The position numbers and the translations under genes were made by a program. DNA of 64,000 nucleotides, from the NCBI RefSeq assembly GCF_022568815.1, contig NZ_JAKZHX010000010.1:62001-126000 (forward strand). Reading direction: 5' to 3'. The notes beneath the pieces are model-generated. The model had not been told where the DNA came from. It was given only the letters and a program-made list of their open reading frames with translations, and ran no database searches. Every line of letters starts with the position of its first letter. The stretch's first letter is position 1. The stretch is from Undibacterium paludis. GTDB lineage: Bacteria; Pseudomonadota; Gammaproteobacteria; Burkholderiales; Burkholderiaceae_D. Of the stretch, positions 1-8,783 are shown piece by piece.

Positions 1-1012
1 TCACGCCTATCAGTATGGCGATAAAGCCGAACATGGAGTTCATGAATTGCACTGTCTGCCCGTACATGGGGTTGAGCACCTTGAAGTCCAGCAGTTCCAG
101 GGCCTGCCCTTTGACGTTCTGATCAAGCAATTGTTGCAGGCGGGCGCGCGCTGCCGGTATCTGCCAGGTATGTTTCAACTGTATTTGTATGGCCGTTACC
201 TGCGCTTTACCATTACCATAGATCAGCTTTTGCGCCTGGCTCAGGTGCATGGCCATGTACACGTCATCGAGTGCCTTGATGCCCATGTTCCTGGCGGTGA
301 TGACACTGAGGCTGGCGACATTGGGCGCACCGTGTGAGGTTGCCGCCAGCATTTCTATGCGTGTGCCCTCTTCCTTGACGGTATTACCCTGCTCCAGCGC
401 TGACAATGCCGCAATATCACCAGGAGCCTGTGCACTGTTGTCTGCGGGGGGAGCGGACGTGTCATCCTGTTTGCAGTCAGGTATCTGCAAGGCCTTGCAC
501 AATTTGATCTTGCGCGCCACGCCTTCACCAATGACGACTGCATCGGGGTTGCTGCCATTCAAAGGCAGGGGCTTGGCATAGCTTTGCATGCTGTAGTCAT
601 TCCAGTTCAGCATCTGGTTGCGTTCAGGCACGACAACACCCGTCGCCAGTACCGAACGCGACACACCGGCAGAAAAATTACCGGCCAGGCCACCGAGTTG
701 CAGCGTCGGTGTCACCACAGTCAGCATGGGGGCCAGTTCCTTGTCCTGCTTGACGAGGTCAATGATATGCTGGTAGTCGGCAATGCCATAGGCGGTGGGG
801 TTGTCACCACCTTCCAGAAAATACCCCTGGCGCTGGATTTGCAAATGACCACTGGCTTCGACAAAACCGGTTTCCATGCCATAGGTGATATTCGAGCGGT
901 AACCGCCAAACAGCAGAATGGCTGTCAGGCCCACCACCATGGCCAGCAAAGTGGTCAATGAACGGCGGCGATTTCTGAGCAGATTGCGCAGGGCGAGCGA
1001 AAAAGTTTTCAT
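1..1012 (-). CDS. ABC transporter permease, FtsX/MacB type (3' end cut by window)
   Basis: Integral membrane subunit of an ABC exporter of the LolCE/MacB/FtsX class. The reading frame runs without a stop from the ATG at 1012 to the window edge (about 337 residues seen). It begins MKTFSLALRNLLRNRRRS, followed by a hydrophobic segment at about residues 19-36 and a long periplasmic domain; a second membrane segment (FGFIAILIGV) starts just as the window ends. That is the usual topology of this family: one N-terminal helix, a large extracytoplasmic domain, then three helices. The start overlaps the end of the upstream ATPase gene by four bases (ATGA), so the two are translationally coupled. Substrate unknown; the upstream MerR regulator suggests a drug or small-molecule signal (inference). 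Confidence 0.85.
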   Translation of the reverse strand, partial: MKTFSLALRNLLRNRRRSLTTLLAMVVGLTAILLFGGYRSNITYGMETGFVEASGHLQIQRQGYFLEGGDNPTAYGIADYQHIIDLVKQDKELAPMLTVVTPTLQLGGLAGNFSAGVSRSVLATGVVVPERNQMLNWNDYSMQSYAKPLPLNGSNPDAVVIGEGVARKIKLCKALQIPDCKQDDTSAPPADNSAQAPGDIAALSALEQGNTVKEEGTRIEMLAATSHGAPNVASLSVITARNMGIKALDDVYMAMHLSQAQKLIYGNGKAQVTAIQIQLKHTWQIPAARARLQQLLDQNVKGQALELLDFKVLNPMYGQTVQFMNSMFGFIAILIGV

Positions 1013-1728
1013 GCACTTAACTCCATGGGTTCATCTTTTTGTTCCAGCTTGCGTTCCACATTGATGATACGGCCATCGCGTATGAACACGGTGTCGTCGG
1101 CCTCAGCCTGTACCTGTGGGTCATGCGAAGAGAACACGAAAGAGACGTGGCGCTCACGCTGCATCTTGCGCATCAGGCTGATGATGGCGGCTCCCGTCTG
1201 GCTGTCAAGGTTGGCGGTTGGTTCATCGGCCAGTACCAGCTTGGGTTCTGTTGCCAGCGCGCGGGCAATCGCCACGCGCTGACGCTGGCCGCCCGACAAC
1301 TGACCGGGCAGGTTTTGCGCCCGGTCTGCCAGACCGACAGCATCAAGCAGGTCTAGCACACGTTTCTTGCGCTCCCCTGCCGCCACCTTGGCCAATATCA
1401 GCGGATATTCGACGTTTTCATAGGTATTGAGGACAGGCAGCAGATTAAAATTCTGGAAAATGAAGCCCAGGTGACGTGCCCGGAAATCGGACAAGGCATC
1501 ATCAGACAATGTATGCACGGCCTGTTCAGCGACAATGACTTCACCACTGTCAGCCCGGTCTATGCAACCGATGAGGTTGAGCAAGGTGGTCTTGCCGCTG
1601 CCGGAAGGGCCAGAGATCACAGTAAAGCAATTGGCCCGCAATTGCAGGTTGATATCAACCAGTGCGGGGACATCGACCGCATCGAGGTGATAAGTCTTCA
1701 TGACTTGCTTCAGTACTACGGGATACAT
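1009..1728 (-). CDS. ABC transporter ATP-binding protein, LolD/MacB type
   Basis: ATPase subunit that powers the adjacent FtsX-type permease at the cytoplasmic membrane. The 239-residue protein has the full set of motifs: Walker A GPSGSGKT at residues 40-47, Q-loop FQNFN near 91, signature LSGGQ at 144-148, Walker B LVLADEP at 164-170 and a D-loop NLD. Length and order match the LolD/MacB-N/FtsE branch. The ATG at 1728 has GGAG placed 5 bases upstream. The last codons overlap the permease start by four bases. The MerR-family gene ends about 80 bases upstream on the same strand, so regulator, ATPase and permease may form one transcript. A periplasmic adaptor subunit is not visible here and may lie beyond the left edge. 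Confidence 0.92.
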   Translation of the reverse strand: MYPVVLKQVMKTYHLDAVDVPALVDINLQLRANCFTVISGPSGSGKTTLLNLIGCIDRADSGEVIVAEQAVHTLSDDALSDFRARHLGFIFQNFNLLPVLNTYENVEYPLILAKVAAGERKKRVLDLLDAVGLADRAQNLPGQLSGGQRQRVAIARALATEPKLVLADEPTANLDSQTGAAIISLMRKMQRERHVSFVFSSHDPQVQAEADDTVFIRDGRIINVERKLEQKDEPMELSA

Positions 1729-1810
1729 AGTTACTCCAGTATGAAAAAAAATGAGAATTCGTGGGATTTGCAGAGTTTGCAGTATTTGCAGAAACGGGGC
1801 CAGGAGTCAC

Positions 1811-2860
1811 TTAGCGGACAATATTTGCCGACATATCGCTGACCATCAGCGCCAGCATGCCCTGCTCGACGAAATGTCTCATGTCGACGGTAAAGCCGCT
1901 GCCATCCAGCATCTCCGGATGTTTGTCGTGGACAGCCTGCACCTTCTCGTGCGTGGCGGGGTTCGCGCCCCAGGTATCGGTAACAAGCCACTGCCAGTGA
2001 CGCATCAGTGCGAGAGTATCAGGATGGCCGGGAGCAGTCTTGTTCTCCATCAGTTGCCGGAGATTGGCAAAGGTGCTCAGCCAGTCCTGCATGTTCTTTT
2101 GGCCGTGCTTGCGATAATGCAGCAATTCGTCCTGATCAAGATAGTGGGCAAAAATATCGCAACGGATTTCATGCAGGGCCTGCAAAATAAAATCAAGCAA
2201 GTCACCATCAACCCCGGTGATGGCCTGGGCAGAAAAATCTGTCCTGTGCATGGTGCTGAGTTTGGCAAAAAAGCGCGGGTCGTCACCCATGGTTTTCTTG
2301 CACAGGTCTATCCAGTCACGCGCGAGCTTCTTGGCCTGTGCATCTGCGGGCTGTGTCTGGTTCTCCATCAGGTTGCGGACCGCAGCGACCAGGTTGGGCC
2401 ATTGCTGCTTGAAGCCGCTTTGCGTCACACTTTTCTGCAGGGTGGCGATTTCTTCTGCACTGAAATACTGACGCTGGGTCGCCATCAGGCGCAGGGTGGA
2501 TAGCCATTCATCGATGTCCGGTTCTTTTTCACCGGACAGTTTAACTTCAAGCGCGGCCAGACGTTCACGCAAATCCGTAGCGTCGGCAATCTGCCTGTCG
2601 ATGGCGCTCATCTGCTGGCGTATCAACTGTCGCAAATCTGCCCCATCGCCATTGAGCATATCGCGTGTTTCTGCCAGCGACAACCCCAGGCCACGCAGTG
2701 CCTGCACACGATGCAGGCGGGCGACATCATCCCTGTTATACAAACGATAACCGGCCGCTGTCCGGGAAGACGGTTGCACCAGACCTATTTCTTCATAATG
2801 GTGCAGCGCACGGACAGTCAGACCTATGCGCTTTGCCAGTTCGCCAATCTTGAGTAACAT
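1811..2860 (-). CDS. MerR-family transcriptional regulator with TipAS-like effector region
   Basis: Transcription activator/repressor of the MerR family, 349 residues. The N-terminal winged helix (KIGELAKRIGLTVRALHHYEEIGL, read across residues 4-27 with the RALHHYE recognition region) is followed by a coiled coil at about 75-120. Most family members end at 110-150 residues; the extra 230 residues here contain two related alpha-helical segments (about 160-210 and 245-320) that look like TipAS-type ligand-binding folds, as in the thiostrepton-responsive TipA regulator. That similarity is judged by eye. A classic MerR promoter with a 19-bp spacer lies directly upstream, which predicts autoregulation. 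Likely targets are itself and the downstream ABC exporter, so the ligand may be an exported toxic compound (inference). Confidence 0.85.
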   Translation of the reverse strand: MLLKIGELAKRIGLTVRALHHYEEIGLVQPSSRTAAGYRLYNRDDVARLHRVQALRGLGLSLAETRDMLNGDGADLRQLIRQQMSAIDRQIADATDLRERLAALEVKLSGEKEPDIDEWLSTLRLMATQRQYFSAEEIATLQKSVTQSGFKQQWPNLVAAVRNLMENQTQPADAQAKKLARDWIDLCKKTMGDDPRFFAKLSTMHRTDFSAQAITGVDGDLLDFILQALHEIRCDIFAHYLDQDELLHYRKHGQKNMQDWLSTFANLRQLMENKTAPGHPDTLALMRHWQWLVTDTWGANPATHEKVQAVHDKHPEMLDGSGFTVDMRHFVEQGMLALMVSDMSANIVR

Positions 2861-2883
2861 TGCTTGCCCTTTTAGAAAGGCCT

Positions 2884-2914
2884 ATCTTAAAGTCTAACCT
2901 AACGTCAGAGTCAA
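2884..2914 (-). promoter_or_regulatory. MerR-type promoter with 19-bp spacer
   Basis: On the minus strand a -35 box TTGACT (2914-2909) and a -10 box TAAGAT (2889-2884) are separated by 19 bases instead of the usual 17. The spacer region holds an imperfect dyad of about 21 bp (ACTCTGAC and its counterpart GTTAGACT). This is the layout MerR-family proteins act on by untwisting the promoter. It lies 24 bases upstream of the MerR gene start. Confidence 0.7.
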
Positions 2915-2976
2915 GAAATTTTAAATGTTACTTTTTGGCATTATTTCCATCAGGTGCTGAAATTATCTTTTTAGCA

Positions 2977-3723
2977 TCAAAAATCAGCCGGTATCAAGTC
3001 CAGCCTGTCTGTACAAAAGGCGTCGACACCCCAATGCAGTATTTCTGTCGCCCGCTTCGGGGTGTTAACGGTATAACAAAACAAGCCATAGCCGGCGTCC
3101 TTGACTTCCCTGGCGGTGCCAGCTGTCAGGTGCTTGTGATTGGTATGCAGAGCCTTTGCCGCCAGTTCCTGCAAATTGACCTTCCAGTCAGACGTCACTT
3201 TATCCATCAAAAAGCCACGCGCTATATGCGGTGCAGCCTGTTTGGCGGCCATCAGCGCCGCCTTGGAAAATGAGGAAAACAGCGGCAGATGCGAGGTGTC
3301 AACCACGGCCACATCGGCAAACAGTTGCTGCGTCAGTTCAGCGACGACGCGACCGGTTTCCACCTCCACGCCGGGGACGGGTTTGATTTCCACATTCATC
3401 CAGATGCCATGCTGGCGGCAAAATTTGACGATGTCAGCATAGAGCGGCACAGGTTCCCCCCTGAATTTCTCATCCAGCCATCCACCAGCATCCATAGCCT
3501 GCAAATCCACGGCCAGGGTATCGGCGACGCGGCCGCTGCCGGTCACGGTGCGACCAAATTCAGGGTCATGCATCAGCACAGGGACGCCATCCTTTGATAA
3601 CATGACATCAAATTCCACGGCGGCAAAACCGTGTTCTTGTCCACAACGCATCGCAGCCAGGGTATTTTCCGGCGCCAGGATACCGGCGCCACGATGGGCG
3701 ATGACTTTAGGATAGGGCCACAT
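2977..3723 (-). CDS. ugpQ: Glycerophosphodiester phosphodiesterase
   Basis: Hydrolyses glycerophosphodiesters to sn-glycerol 3-phosphate and an alcohol. The 248-residue protein starts MWPYPKVIAHRGAG and carries the GDPD signatures: HRG at residues 9-11, APENT, EFDVMLSKDGVPVLMHD with the metal-binding Glu/Asp and catalytic His, and VEIKP in the middle. No signal peptide is seen, which fits the short cytoplasmic UgpQ-like form rather than periplasmic GlpQ. The reading frame is open 60 codons further upstream, but the ATG at 3723 has AAGGAG at good distance and starts exactly where the family does. It is transcribed divergently from the CoA-transferase gene, with only about 58 bases between the two starts. 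Confidence 0.9.
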   Translation of the reverse strand: MWPYPKVIAHRGAGILAPENTLAAMRCGQEHGFAAVEFDVMLSKDGVPVLMHDPEFGRTVTGSGRVADTLAVDLQAMDAGGWLDEKFRGEPVPLYADIVKFCRQHGIWMNVEIKPVPGVEVETGRVVAELTQQLFADVAVVDTSHLPLFSSFSKAALMAAKQAAPHIARGFLMDKVTSDWKVNLQELAAKALHTNHKHLTAGTAREVKDAGYGLFCYTVNTPKRATEILHWGVDAFCTDRLDLIPADF

Positions 3724-3781
3724 CTTGCGCTCCTTAAAAAAATAACAACCAGACAGTAAACAATAATAAGGATAATCGAAG

Positions 3782-5023
3782 ATGTCGATATCACCGCAAC
3801 AAAAAACCTCTCTGGGCCATATCCGCGTACTGGACCTGACGCGGGTGCTGGCCGGTCCCTGGTGCGCACAAAACCTGGCTGACCTTGGCGCAAACGTAAT
3901 CAAGGTGGAGCGGCCAGGCAGCGGCGATGATACCCGTAGCTGGGGGCCGCCTTACCTGCGCGACCAGGACGGCAATAACACCAGTGAAGCAGCCTATTAC
4001 CTGGCCGCCAATCGCGGCAAACAGGCCATCACCGTCGATATTGCTACACCAGAAGGGCAGCAGATCATCCGTGAACTGGCTGCCAAGTCTGACGTCGTAC
4101 TGGAAAACTACAAGGTAGGCCAGTTGAAAAAATATGGCCTTGATTACGCATCGTTGAAACTGCTCAAACCTGACCTGGTGTATTGCTCGATTACCGGCTT
4201 TGGCCAGGATGGGCCCTATGCCCACCGCGCCGGTTATGACTTTATCGTGCAGGGCATGGGCGGCTTCATGTCGCTGACCGGTGAGCGTGACGACCTGCCT
4301 GGCGGCGGTCCGCAAAAAGCCGGTGTCGCCATCGCCGACCTGATGACGGGCATGTATTCCACCATTGCCGTCATGGCTGCCCTGACGCACAGGGACAGGA
4401 CCGGAGAAGGCCAGTACATCGACATGGCCCTGCTCGATGTGCAGGTGGCCATGCTGGCCAACATGAACATGAACTACCTGACCAGCGGCAATGCGCCTAA
4501 ACGCTGGGGCAATGCCCACCCGAATATCGTGCCCTACCAGACCTTTGCCACGTCTGACGGCCATATCATCGTGGCGGCAGGCAATGACGGTCAGTACAGG
4601 AAGTTTGTGCAGATAGGCGGCCAGCCAGAGCTGGCCGATGATGTCCGTTTTGCCACCAACCCAGCCAGGGTGGAACATCGCGACATCCTGGTCCCTGTCC
4701 TGGCAGACATGGTCAGGCGCAAAAGCAAACAGGACTGGATCAGCCTGCTGGAGGAAGCCGGTGTACCCTGCGGCCCCATCAACCGCCTCGATGAAGTATT
4801 CGCCGACCCGCAGGTCGTGGCGCGCAACATGAAGATCAGTGTGCCCCATCCTGCCGCTGGCCAGGTGGACTTGCTGGCCAGTCCGATGAAGCTGTCAGTG
4901 ACTCCCACCACCACGCCCGGCGCACCGCCCTTGCTGGGCCAGCACACACAAACCGTGCTGAACGAACTGCTGGGCTACGGGCAAGAGCAAATCAATTCAC
5001 TGAAAAGCAAAGGTGTCATTTAA
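3782..5023 (+). CDS. CaiB/BaiF (class III) CoA-transferase
   Basis: Transfers CoA between a CoA thioester and a free carboxylic acid through an aspartyl-CoA anhydride. The 413-residue protein shows the family hallmarks: VLDLTRVLAGPWCAQNLADLGA at the N-terminus, VIKVERPGSGDDTR, the NRGKQ segment, and the catalytic Asp in GVAIADLMTG at about residue 186. It closely recalls the succinyl-CoA:glutarate CoA-transferase (SUGCT-like) branch that Burkholderiales use in glutarate/lysine catabolism, but substrate cannot be assigned from sequence alone. No acyl-CoA dehydrogenase gene lies next to it. A terminator-like hairpin follows at 5044. Confidence 0.88.
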   Translation: MSISPQQKTSLGHIRVLDLTRVLAGPWCAQNLADLGANVIKVERPGSGDDTRSWGPPYLRDQDGNNTSEAAYYLAANRGKQAITVDIATPEGQQIIRELAAKSDVVLENYKVGQLKKYGLDYASLKLLKPDLVYCSITGFGQDGPYAHRAGYDFIVQGMGGFMSLTGERDDLPGGGPQKAGVAIADLMTGMYSTIAVMAALTHRDRTGEGQYIDMALLDVQVAMLANMNMNYLTSGNAPKRWGNAHPNIVPYQTFATSDGHIIVAAGNDGQYRKFVQIGGQPELADDVRFATNPARVEHRDILVPVLADMVRRKSKQDWISLLEEAGVPCGPINRLDEVFADPQVVARNMKISVPHPAAGQVDLLASPMKLSVTPTTTPGAPPLLGQHTQTVLNELLGYGQEQINSLKSKGVI

Positions 5024-5043
5024 CCGTTGACGTCGTGTTTTGC

Positions 5044-5073
5044 AGCCCTGGCGACATAAAACCAGGGCTTTAT
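5044..5073 (+). terminator. Rho-independent terminator after the CoA-transferase gene
   Basis: Perfect 8-bp stem AGCCCTGG / CCAGGGCT with a 10-base A-rich loop followed by TTTAT. It lies 20 bases beyond the stop codon. The T-tract is short, so termination may be partial. Confidence 0.6.
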
Positions 5074-5145
5074 CCTAAAACCATGTAACCTGACCCATTG
5101 AACCCGTTAAGCTTATGCATATCCTCCCGTGACCTGGCCCCGGAA

Positions 5146-6285
5146 ATGATCAAACATTCTTATCAGCACCTGCAATCTACCCTGTTTTCAAAACTATCGG
5201 AGAAATGGCAGAACCGTATCCGCACGGTACTGTCCGACATGCCACGCCTGATGGGCATCAATATTGCCTGCGGCTTTGCCGTCACCTATGTACTGCGTAC
5301 CGGCGGTGGCCTGCTGGAAAACATGGTGGTTTCCATGTTCATCGGCTTTTCTGCCTACACACTGATCAAAGGTGTCAAATACCTGATCTGGGGCGACAAA
5401 GAGCCGCACTTCATCGGCTTTTACCTGATGTGCGTGCTGGTTGCACCGCTGGCCTTTTTCAGCGGCCTGATACTGGCATCCTTCATCTTCAATTACCCGA
5501 CCAGCAGCATTATTCACTTCCGCTGGAACCATATCAGCAATTTCGTCATCATGACCAGCATCGTCAGCCTGGTCGCTGCCTGGTCTTTCTGGAATCGCAT
5601 CAAGATGTCTGAACTGGTGGCTGCGGCCGAGGCGGAAAAAGCCAAGAATGCCGCCATAGAGAAACAGGCCCTGCAGGCACAATTGCAAATGCTGCAGGCA
5701 CAGATTGAACCACACATGCTGTTCAATACCCTGGCCAATCTGCAAGGTCTGATCGCCATTGACCCGGACCGTGCCCAGCACATGCTGGCGCAACTGATTG
5801 TTTATCTGCGCAATACCCTGAGTTCTTCCCGCGCAGAACAGACCAGCCTGAAGCAGGAATTCGCCCTGATGCAGGCCTATCTGGAATTGCTGGCCATACG
5901 CATGGGCAAACGCCTGCAATATACCCTGGACCTGCCTGATGAATTGCAGCAGACCAGCATCGCCCCCATGCTCTTGCAACCCCTGGTGGAGAACGCCATC
6001 AAGCATGGTCTGGAACCGAAAATGGAAGGCGGCAGTATTCATGTCGTCGCCGAAGTCCTGACAGAAAAACAGACGCGCCATCTGCATATAAAAATCATCG
6101 ATACCGGGCTGGGCCTGCCATTCAATTACGATAATGCCCATGTCGCCAGTGCAGACGGTCAACATGTCGGCAACGCCAATATCCGTGACCGCCTGCTGGC
6201 CCTGTATGGCCCTGGCGCCAGCCTGACCCTGACCGCCAACCAGCCTGAGGGCGCAATTGCCCATTTGATTATCCCTTTACCATAA
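5146..6285 (+). CDS. LytS/YehU-type sensor histidine kinase
   Basis: Membrane sensor kinase of the His_kinase (PF06580) class that pairs with LytTR response regulators. About 379 residues from the ATG at 5146 (MIKHSYQHLQ); a TTG 48 bases upstream in frame is a possible but weaker start. Four hydrophobic segments lie in roughly the first 150 residues, then a short coiled coil rich in Ala/Glu/Gln, the phosphoacceptor motif QIEPHMLFNTLANL (canonical QxNPHFLFN, with E replacing N), the N-box PLVENAIKHGL and the G-box DTGLGL. There is no dedicated periplasmic domain, so the signal is probably sensed within the membrane. The response regulator starts 5 bases after the stop, so the pair is one operon. 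Confidence 0.88.
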   Translation: MIKHSYQHLQSTLFSKLSEKWQNRIRTVLSDMPRLMGINIACGFAVTYVLRTGGGLLENMVVSMFIGFSAYTLIKGVKYLIWGDKEPHFIGFYLMCVLVAPLAFFSGLILASFIFNYPTSSIIHFRWNHISNFVIMTSIVSLVAAWSFWNRIKMSELVAAAEAEKAKNAAIEKQALQAQLQMLQAQIEPHMLFNTLANLQGLIAIDPDRAQHMLAQLIVYLRNTLSSSRAEQTSLKQEFALMQAYLELLAIRMGKRLQYTLDLPDELQQTSIAPMLLQPLVENAIKHGLEPKMEGGSIHVVAEVLTEKQTRHLHIKIIDTGLGLPFNYDNAHVASADGQHVGNANIRDRLLALYGPGASLTLTANQPEGAIAHLIIPLP

Positions 6286-6290
6286 TTGCC

Positions 6291-7109
6291 ATGACGACCA
6301 AACGCGCCCTGATCGCTGAAGATGAACCCATACTCGCCCTGACCCTGCAAAAAATGCTGGGCAAACTCTGGCCCGACCTGGGCATCTGCGCCCTGGCCGA
6401 GAATGGTGTGCAGGCCGTGCAGGAGGCCTTGGTGCAATTACCGGACATTCTCTTCCTCGATATCAAGATGCCGGGCAAAACCGGGCTGGAAGTCGCACAG
6501 GAACTGGCGGAAGAATGGCCGGACCAGAAGCCCTTTCCCCTGATCGTGTATGTAACTGCCTACGACGAATATGCCGTCGAAGCATTCGAGCACTCTGCCT
6601 CGGACTATGTGCTGAAACCCATCAGCGAAGAGCGGCTGGGCAAAACCGTGCAAAGATTGCAGGCGCGTCTGGCTGACGGCCCGCAAAGACCAAATGAACT
6701 GGAACGTGTACTCGAACAGCTGCGCCATCTGGTGCCAGGTCAGGCCTCCCAGCCTGCGAGTTTCCAGGCCGCACAGTCACCAGAACGCCTGCGCATCATA
6801 CGCGCCGCCGTCGGCAACCAGATACGCATGATCAATGTTGACGATGTACTGTATTTTGAAGCAACCGACAAATACATCAACGTCGTCACGAAAGAGCATT
6901 CATCCCTGATACGCAGCAGCCTGCGTGAGCTGTTGCCGCAACTCGACAGCAGCATCTTCTGGCAAATCCACCGAAGCACAGTGGTCAACACCCTGCATAT
7001 CCATATTGCCAACAAGGATGAGACCGGCAAGATCACCCTGAAGCTCAAAGGCAGTGAAGACAAACTGCAAGTCAGCAGGGTCTATGCACACTTGTTCAGA
7101 CAGATGTAA
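6291..7109 (+). CDS. LytTR-family response regulator
   Basis: DNA-binding partner of the adjacent LytS-type kinase. The 272-residue protein has a receiver domain at residues 4-125 with acidic pocket EDE (10-12), phosphoacceptor Asp57 in FLDIKMP, the switch residue in VTAYDEYA and the conserved Lys in YVLKPI. A linker of about 40 residues leads to a C-terminal LytTR domain (about 165-270), recognised from DVLYFEATDKYINVVT, the IRSSLREL segment and FWQIHRSTVVN. LytTR proteins bind pairs of direct repeats; the target genes are not identifiable here. The architecture is that of AlgR/LytR. The next gene on the strand, an acetyltransferase, starts 36 bases later and could be cotranscribed. Confidence 0.92.
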   Translation: MTTKRALIAEDEPILALTLQKMLGKLWPDLGICALAENGVQAVQEALVQLPDILFLDIKMPGKTGLEVAQELAEEWPDQKPFPLIVYVTAYDEYAVEAFEHSASDYVLKPISEERLGKTVQRLQARLADGPQRPNELERVLEQLRHLVPGQASQPASFQAAQSPERLRIIRAAVGNQIRMINVDDVLYFEATDKYINVVTKEHSSLIRSSLRELLPQLDSSIFWQIHRSTVVNTLHIHIANKDETGKITLKLKGSEDKLQVSRVYAHLFRQM

Positions 7110-7145
7110 GCTATCTGGTTTGACACCAACCAGACAGAAACAGGC

Positions 7146-7625
7146 ATGAGTACAGACAAAGGTTTAAACAATTTACAATGGCAATGCGCCAGCTTCGATG
7201 AATTAAGCAATTTGCAACTGCATGCCATTTACCAGGCGCGTTCTGCCGTATTTGTGATTGAACAAAATTGCGTGTATCAGGACGTGGATGGCAAAGACCC
7301 CATTTCGCATCACCTGACTGCCTGGACAGCAGAGGGCGAAGTGGCGGCCTACCTGCGCATCGTCCCTGCCGGTATCAGCTTTGATGAAGCCTCGCTTGGA
7401 CGTGTCATCAGCAGCAAGAACTGGCGCGGTACCGGTGTTGGCAAAGCTTTAATTGCCAATGGCATCAAGGCTCTGCATGCGCTCTACCCTGCTGCCAATA
7501 TACGCATTGGCGCTCAGGCCTACCTTGAAAAATTCTATGGCAGTTTCGGTTTTGAGAGGGTTTCTGACATCTACCTCGAAGACGATATTCCCCACATCGA
7601 GATGCTGTTGGTCGCAAAAACCTGA
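7146..7625 (+). CDS. elaA: GNAT-family N-acetyltransferase, ElaA type
   Basis: Small acetyl-CoA-dependent acyltransferase, 159 residues. It carries the ElaA signature early in the protein (LQLHAIYQARSAVFVIEQNC then YQDVDGKD) and the acetyl-CoA binding loop in SLGRVISSKNWRGTGVGKAL, with the R/Q-x-x-G-x-G/A pattern at WRGTGVG. The C-terminus AQAYLEKFYGSFGF is typical of GNAT strand 5/helix 4. The physiological acceptor of ElaA is not firmly established. It follows the LytTR regulator by 36 bases and precedes trhO by 48 bases, with a TATAAT box between it and trhO. Confidence 0.88.
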   Translation: MSTDKGLNNLQWQCASFDELSNLQLHAIYQARSAVFVIEQNCVYQDVDGKDPISHHLTAWTAEGEVAAYLRIVPAGISFDEASLGRVISSKNWRGTGVGKALIANGIKALHALYPAANIRIGAQAYLEKFYGSFGFERVSDIYLEDDIPHIEMLLVAKT

Positions 7626-7673
7626 GCAAATCGCTTATAATGCTGCCAAATCAATGACTTACTGAATTTCATC

Positions 7674-8576
7674 ATGCCTGCTGTACTACAAACGCCCGAT
7701 AAACCTTACGTCAATATCTCTGCCTACAAGTTCATCACTTTCAATGACACGGCTGAAAAACGCCAGGTGTTTCTGGACAAATGCAAAGAACTGAACCTGA
7801 AAGGTACGGTCCTGCTGACGCCGGAAGGTATCAATATGTTCCTGGCCGGGTTGCGTCATGAAATCGACGCCTATATGGACTGGCTGCATCAGGACCCGCG
7901 TTTTGCAGATGTGGTTGCCAAAGAAAGTTTCTCTGACCGCCAGCCTTTCACCAAACTGCTGGTCAAGCTCAAGGCAGAAATCATCACCATGCGCATGCCG
8001 CTGATCAAGCCTGAAGATGGCCGCGCTCCTGCTGTTGACGCCCATACCCTGAAACGCTGGCTGGACCAGGGTCATGATGACAATGGCAAGCCCGTGGTCA
8101 TGGTCGATACCCGCAATGATTTTGAAGTCGATGTAGGCAGTTTTGACAATACTATCGATTACCGTATTAGCAAGTTCACCGAGTTCCCGGCCGTCATTGA
8201 AGCCAATCGCGATGCCTTGAATGACAAGACAGTCGTGACCTTCTGCACCGGTGGCATACGCTGTGAAAAAGCCGCCATCCACATGCAGAATGTCGGCTTT
8301 GACAGCGTGTACCAGCTCGAAGGCGGCATCCTCAAATACTTTGAAGAAGTCGGCGGTGATCACTACCATGGCGACTGCTTTGTGTTTGATTACCGCACGG
8401 CATTGAACCCGCAGCTGGAAGCCACCGATACCAAGCAGTGCTTTGCCTGCCGTGCCGTCGTCACACCACGCGAGCAACTGTCGCCGTGGTATGTCGTCGG
8501 CAAATCCTGTCCGCACTGCAAGAAAGAATCAAGCACAGCAGATACCGCGGTAGTCACCGAAGCAGCCGCTGGCTAA
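7674..8576 (+). CDS. trhO: tRNA uridine(34) hydroxylase (rhodanese-like)
   Basis: TrhO (YceA) makes 5-hydroxyuridine at the wobble position of several tRNAs, an O2-dependent step toward cmo5U/mcmo5U modification. The 300-residue protein has the N-terminal acylphosphatase-like region, then the rhodanese domain from about residue 120 ([21 protein letters not shown]), with the active-site loop [10 protein letters not shown] carrying Cys191 and Cys197, and a C-terminal CxxC-x(n)-CxxC type zinc-like cluster (CFAC ... CPHC). The ATG at 7674 has no clear Shine-Dalgarno, but a TATAAT lies about 35 bases upstream, consistent with its own promoter. A strong hairpin terminator follows. Confidence 0.9.
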   Translation: MPAVLQTPDKPYVNISAYKFITFNDTAEKRQVFLDKCKELNLKGTVLLTPEGINMFLAGLRHEIDAYMDWLHQDPRFADVVAKESFSDRQPFTKLLVKLKAEIITMRMPLIKPEDGRAPAVDAHTLKRWLDQGHDDNGKPVVMVDTRNDFEVDVGSFDNTIDYRISKFTEFPAVIEANRDALNDKTVVTFCTGGIRCEKAAIHMQNVGFDSVYQLEGGILKYFEEVGGDHYHGDCFVFDYRTALNPQLEATDTKQCFACRAVVTPREQLSPWYVVGKSCPHCKKESSTADTAVVTEAAAG

Positions 8577-8604
8577 TTTACCCGCTCTTGCATTCTTGCT
8601 ACAG

Positions 8605-8640
8605 AAAGCGCATTTTGTCTGGTACAAAATGCGCTTTTGC
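8605..8640 (+). terminator. Rho-independent terminator after trhO
   Basis: Perfect 14-bp stem (AAAGCGCATTTTGT / ACAAAATGCGCTTT) with a 5-base loop, then TTGCCGTTTTT. It lies 29 bases after the trhO stop. Confidence 0.8.
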
Positions 8641-8783
8641 CGTTTTTAAGCTGCCCTGCCGGAACTTGAATCACAGTTTCCAGTCTATTCAGTTCTACAA
8701 TACTGACAAAATGCTGGCATCTATTGCCGTATTCACTACGGCACATTGCCTTGCATGCCACACATCAAAATTCAGGGACTACA

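Noticed and set aside
3791..4849. 352-codon minus-strand frame opposite the CoA-transferase
   Set aside because: His/Gln/Val-rich translation typical of antisense; the plus-strand gene has clear family motifs.
5194..6264. 356-codon minus-strand frame opposite the sensor kinase
   Set aside because: Gln/Asp/Gly-rich shadow with no ribosome site; the kinase motifs are on the plus strand.
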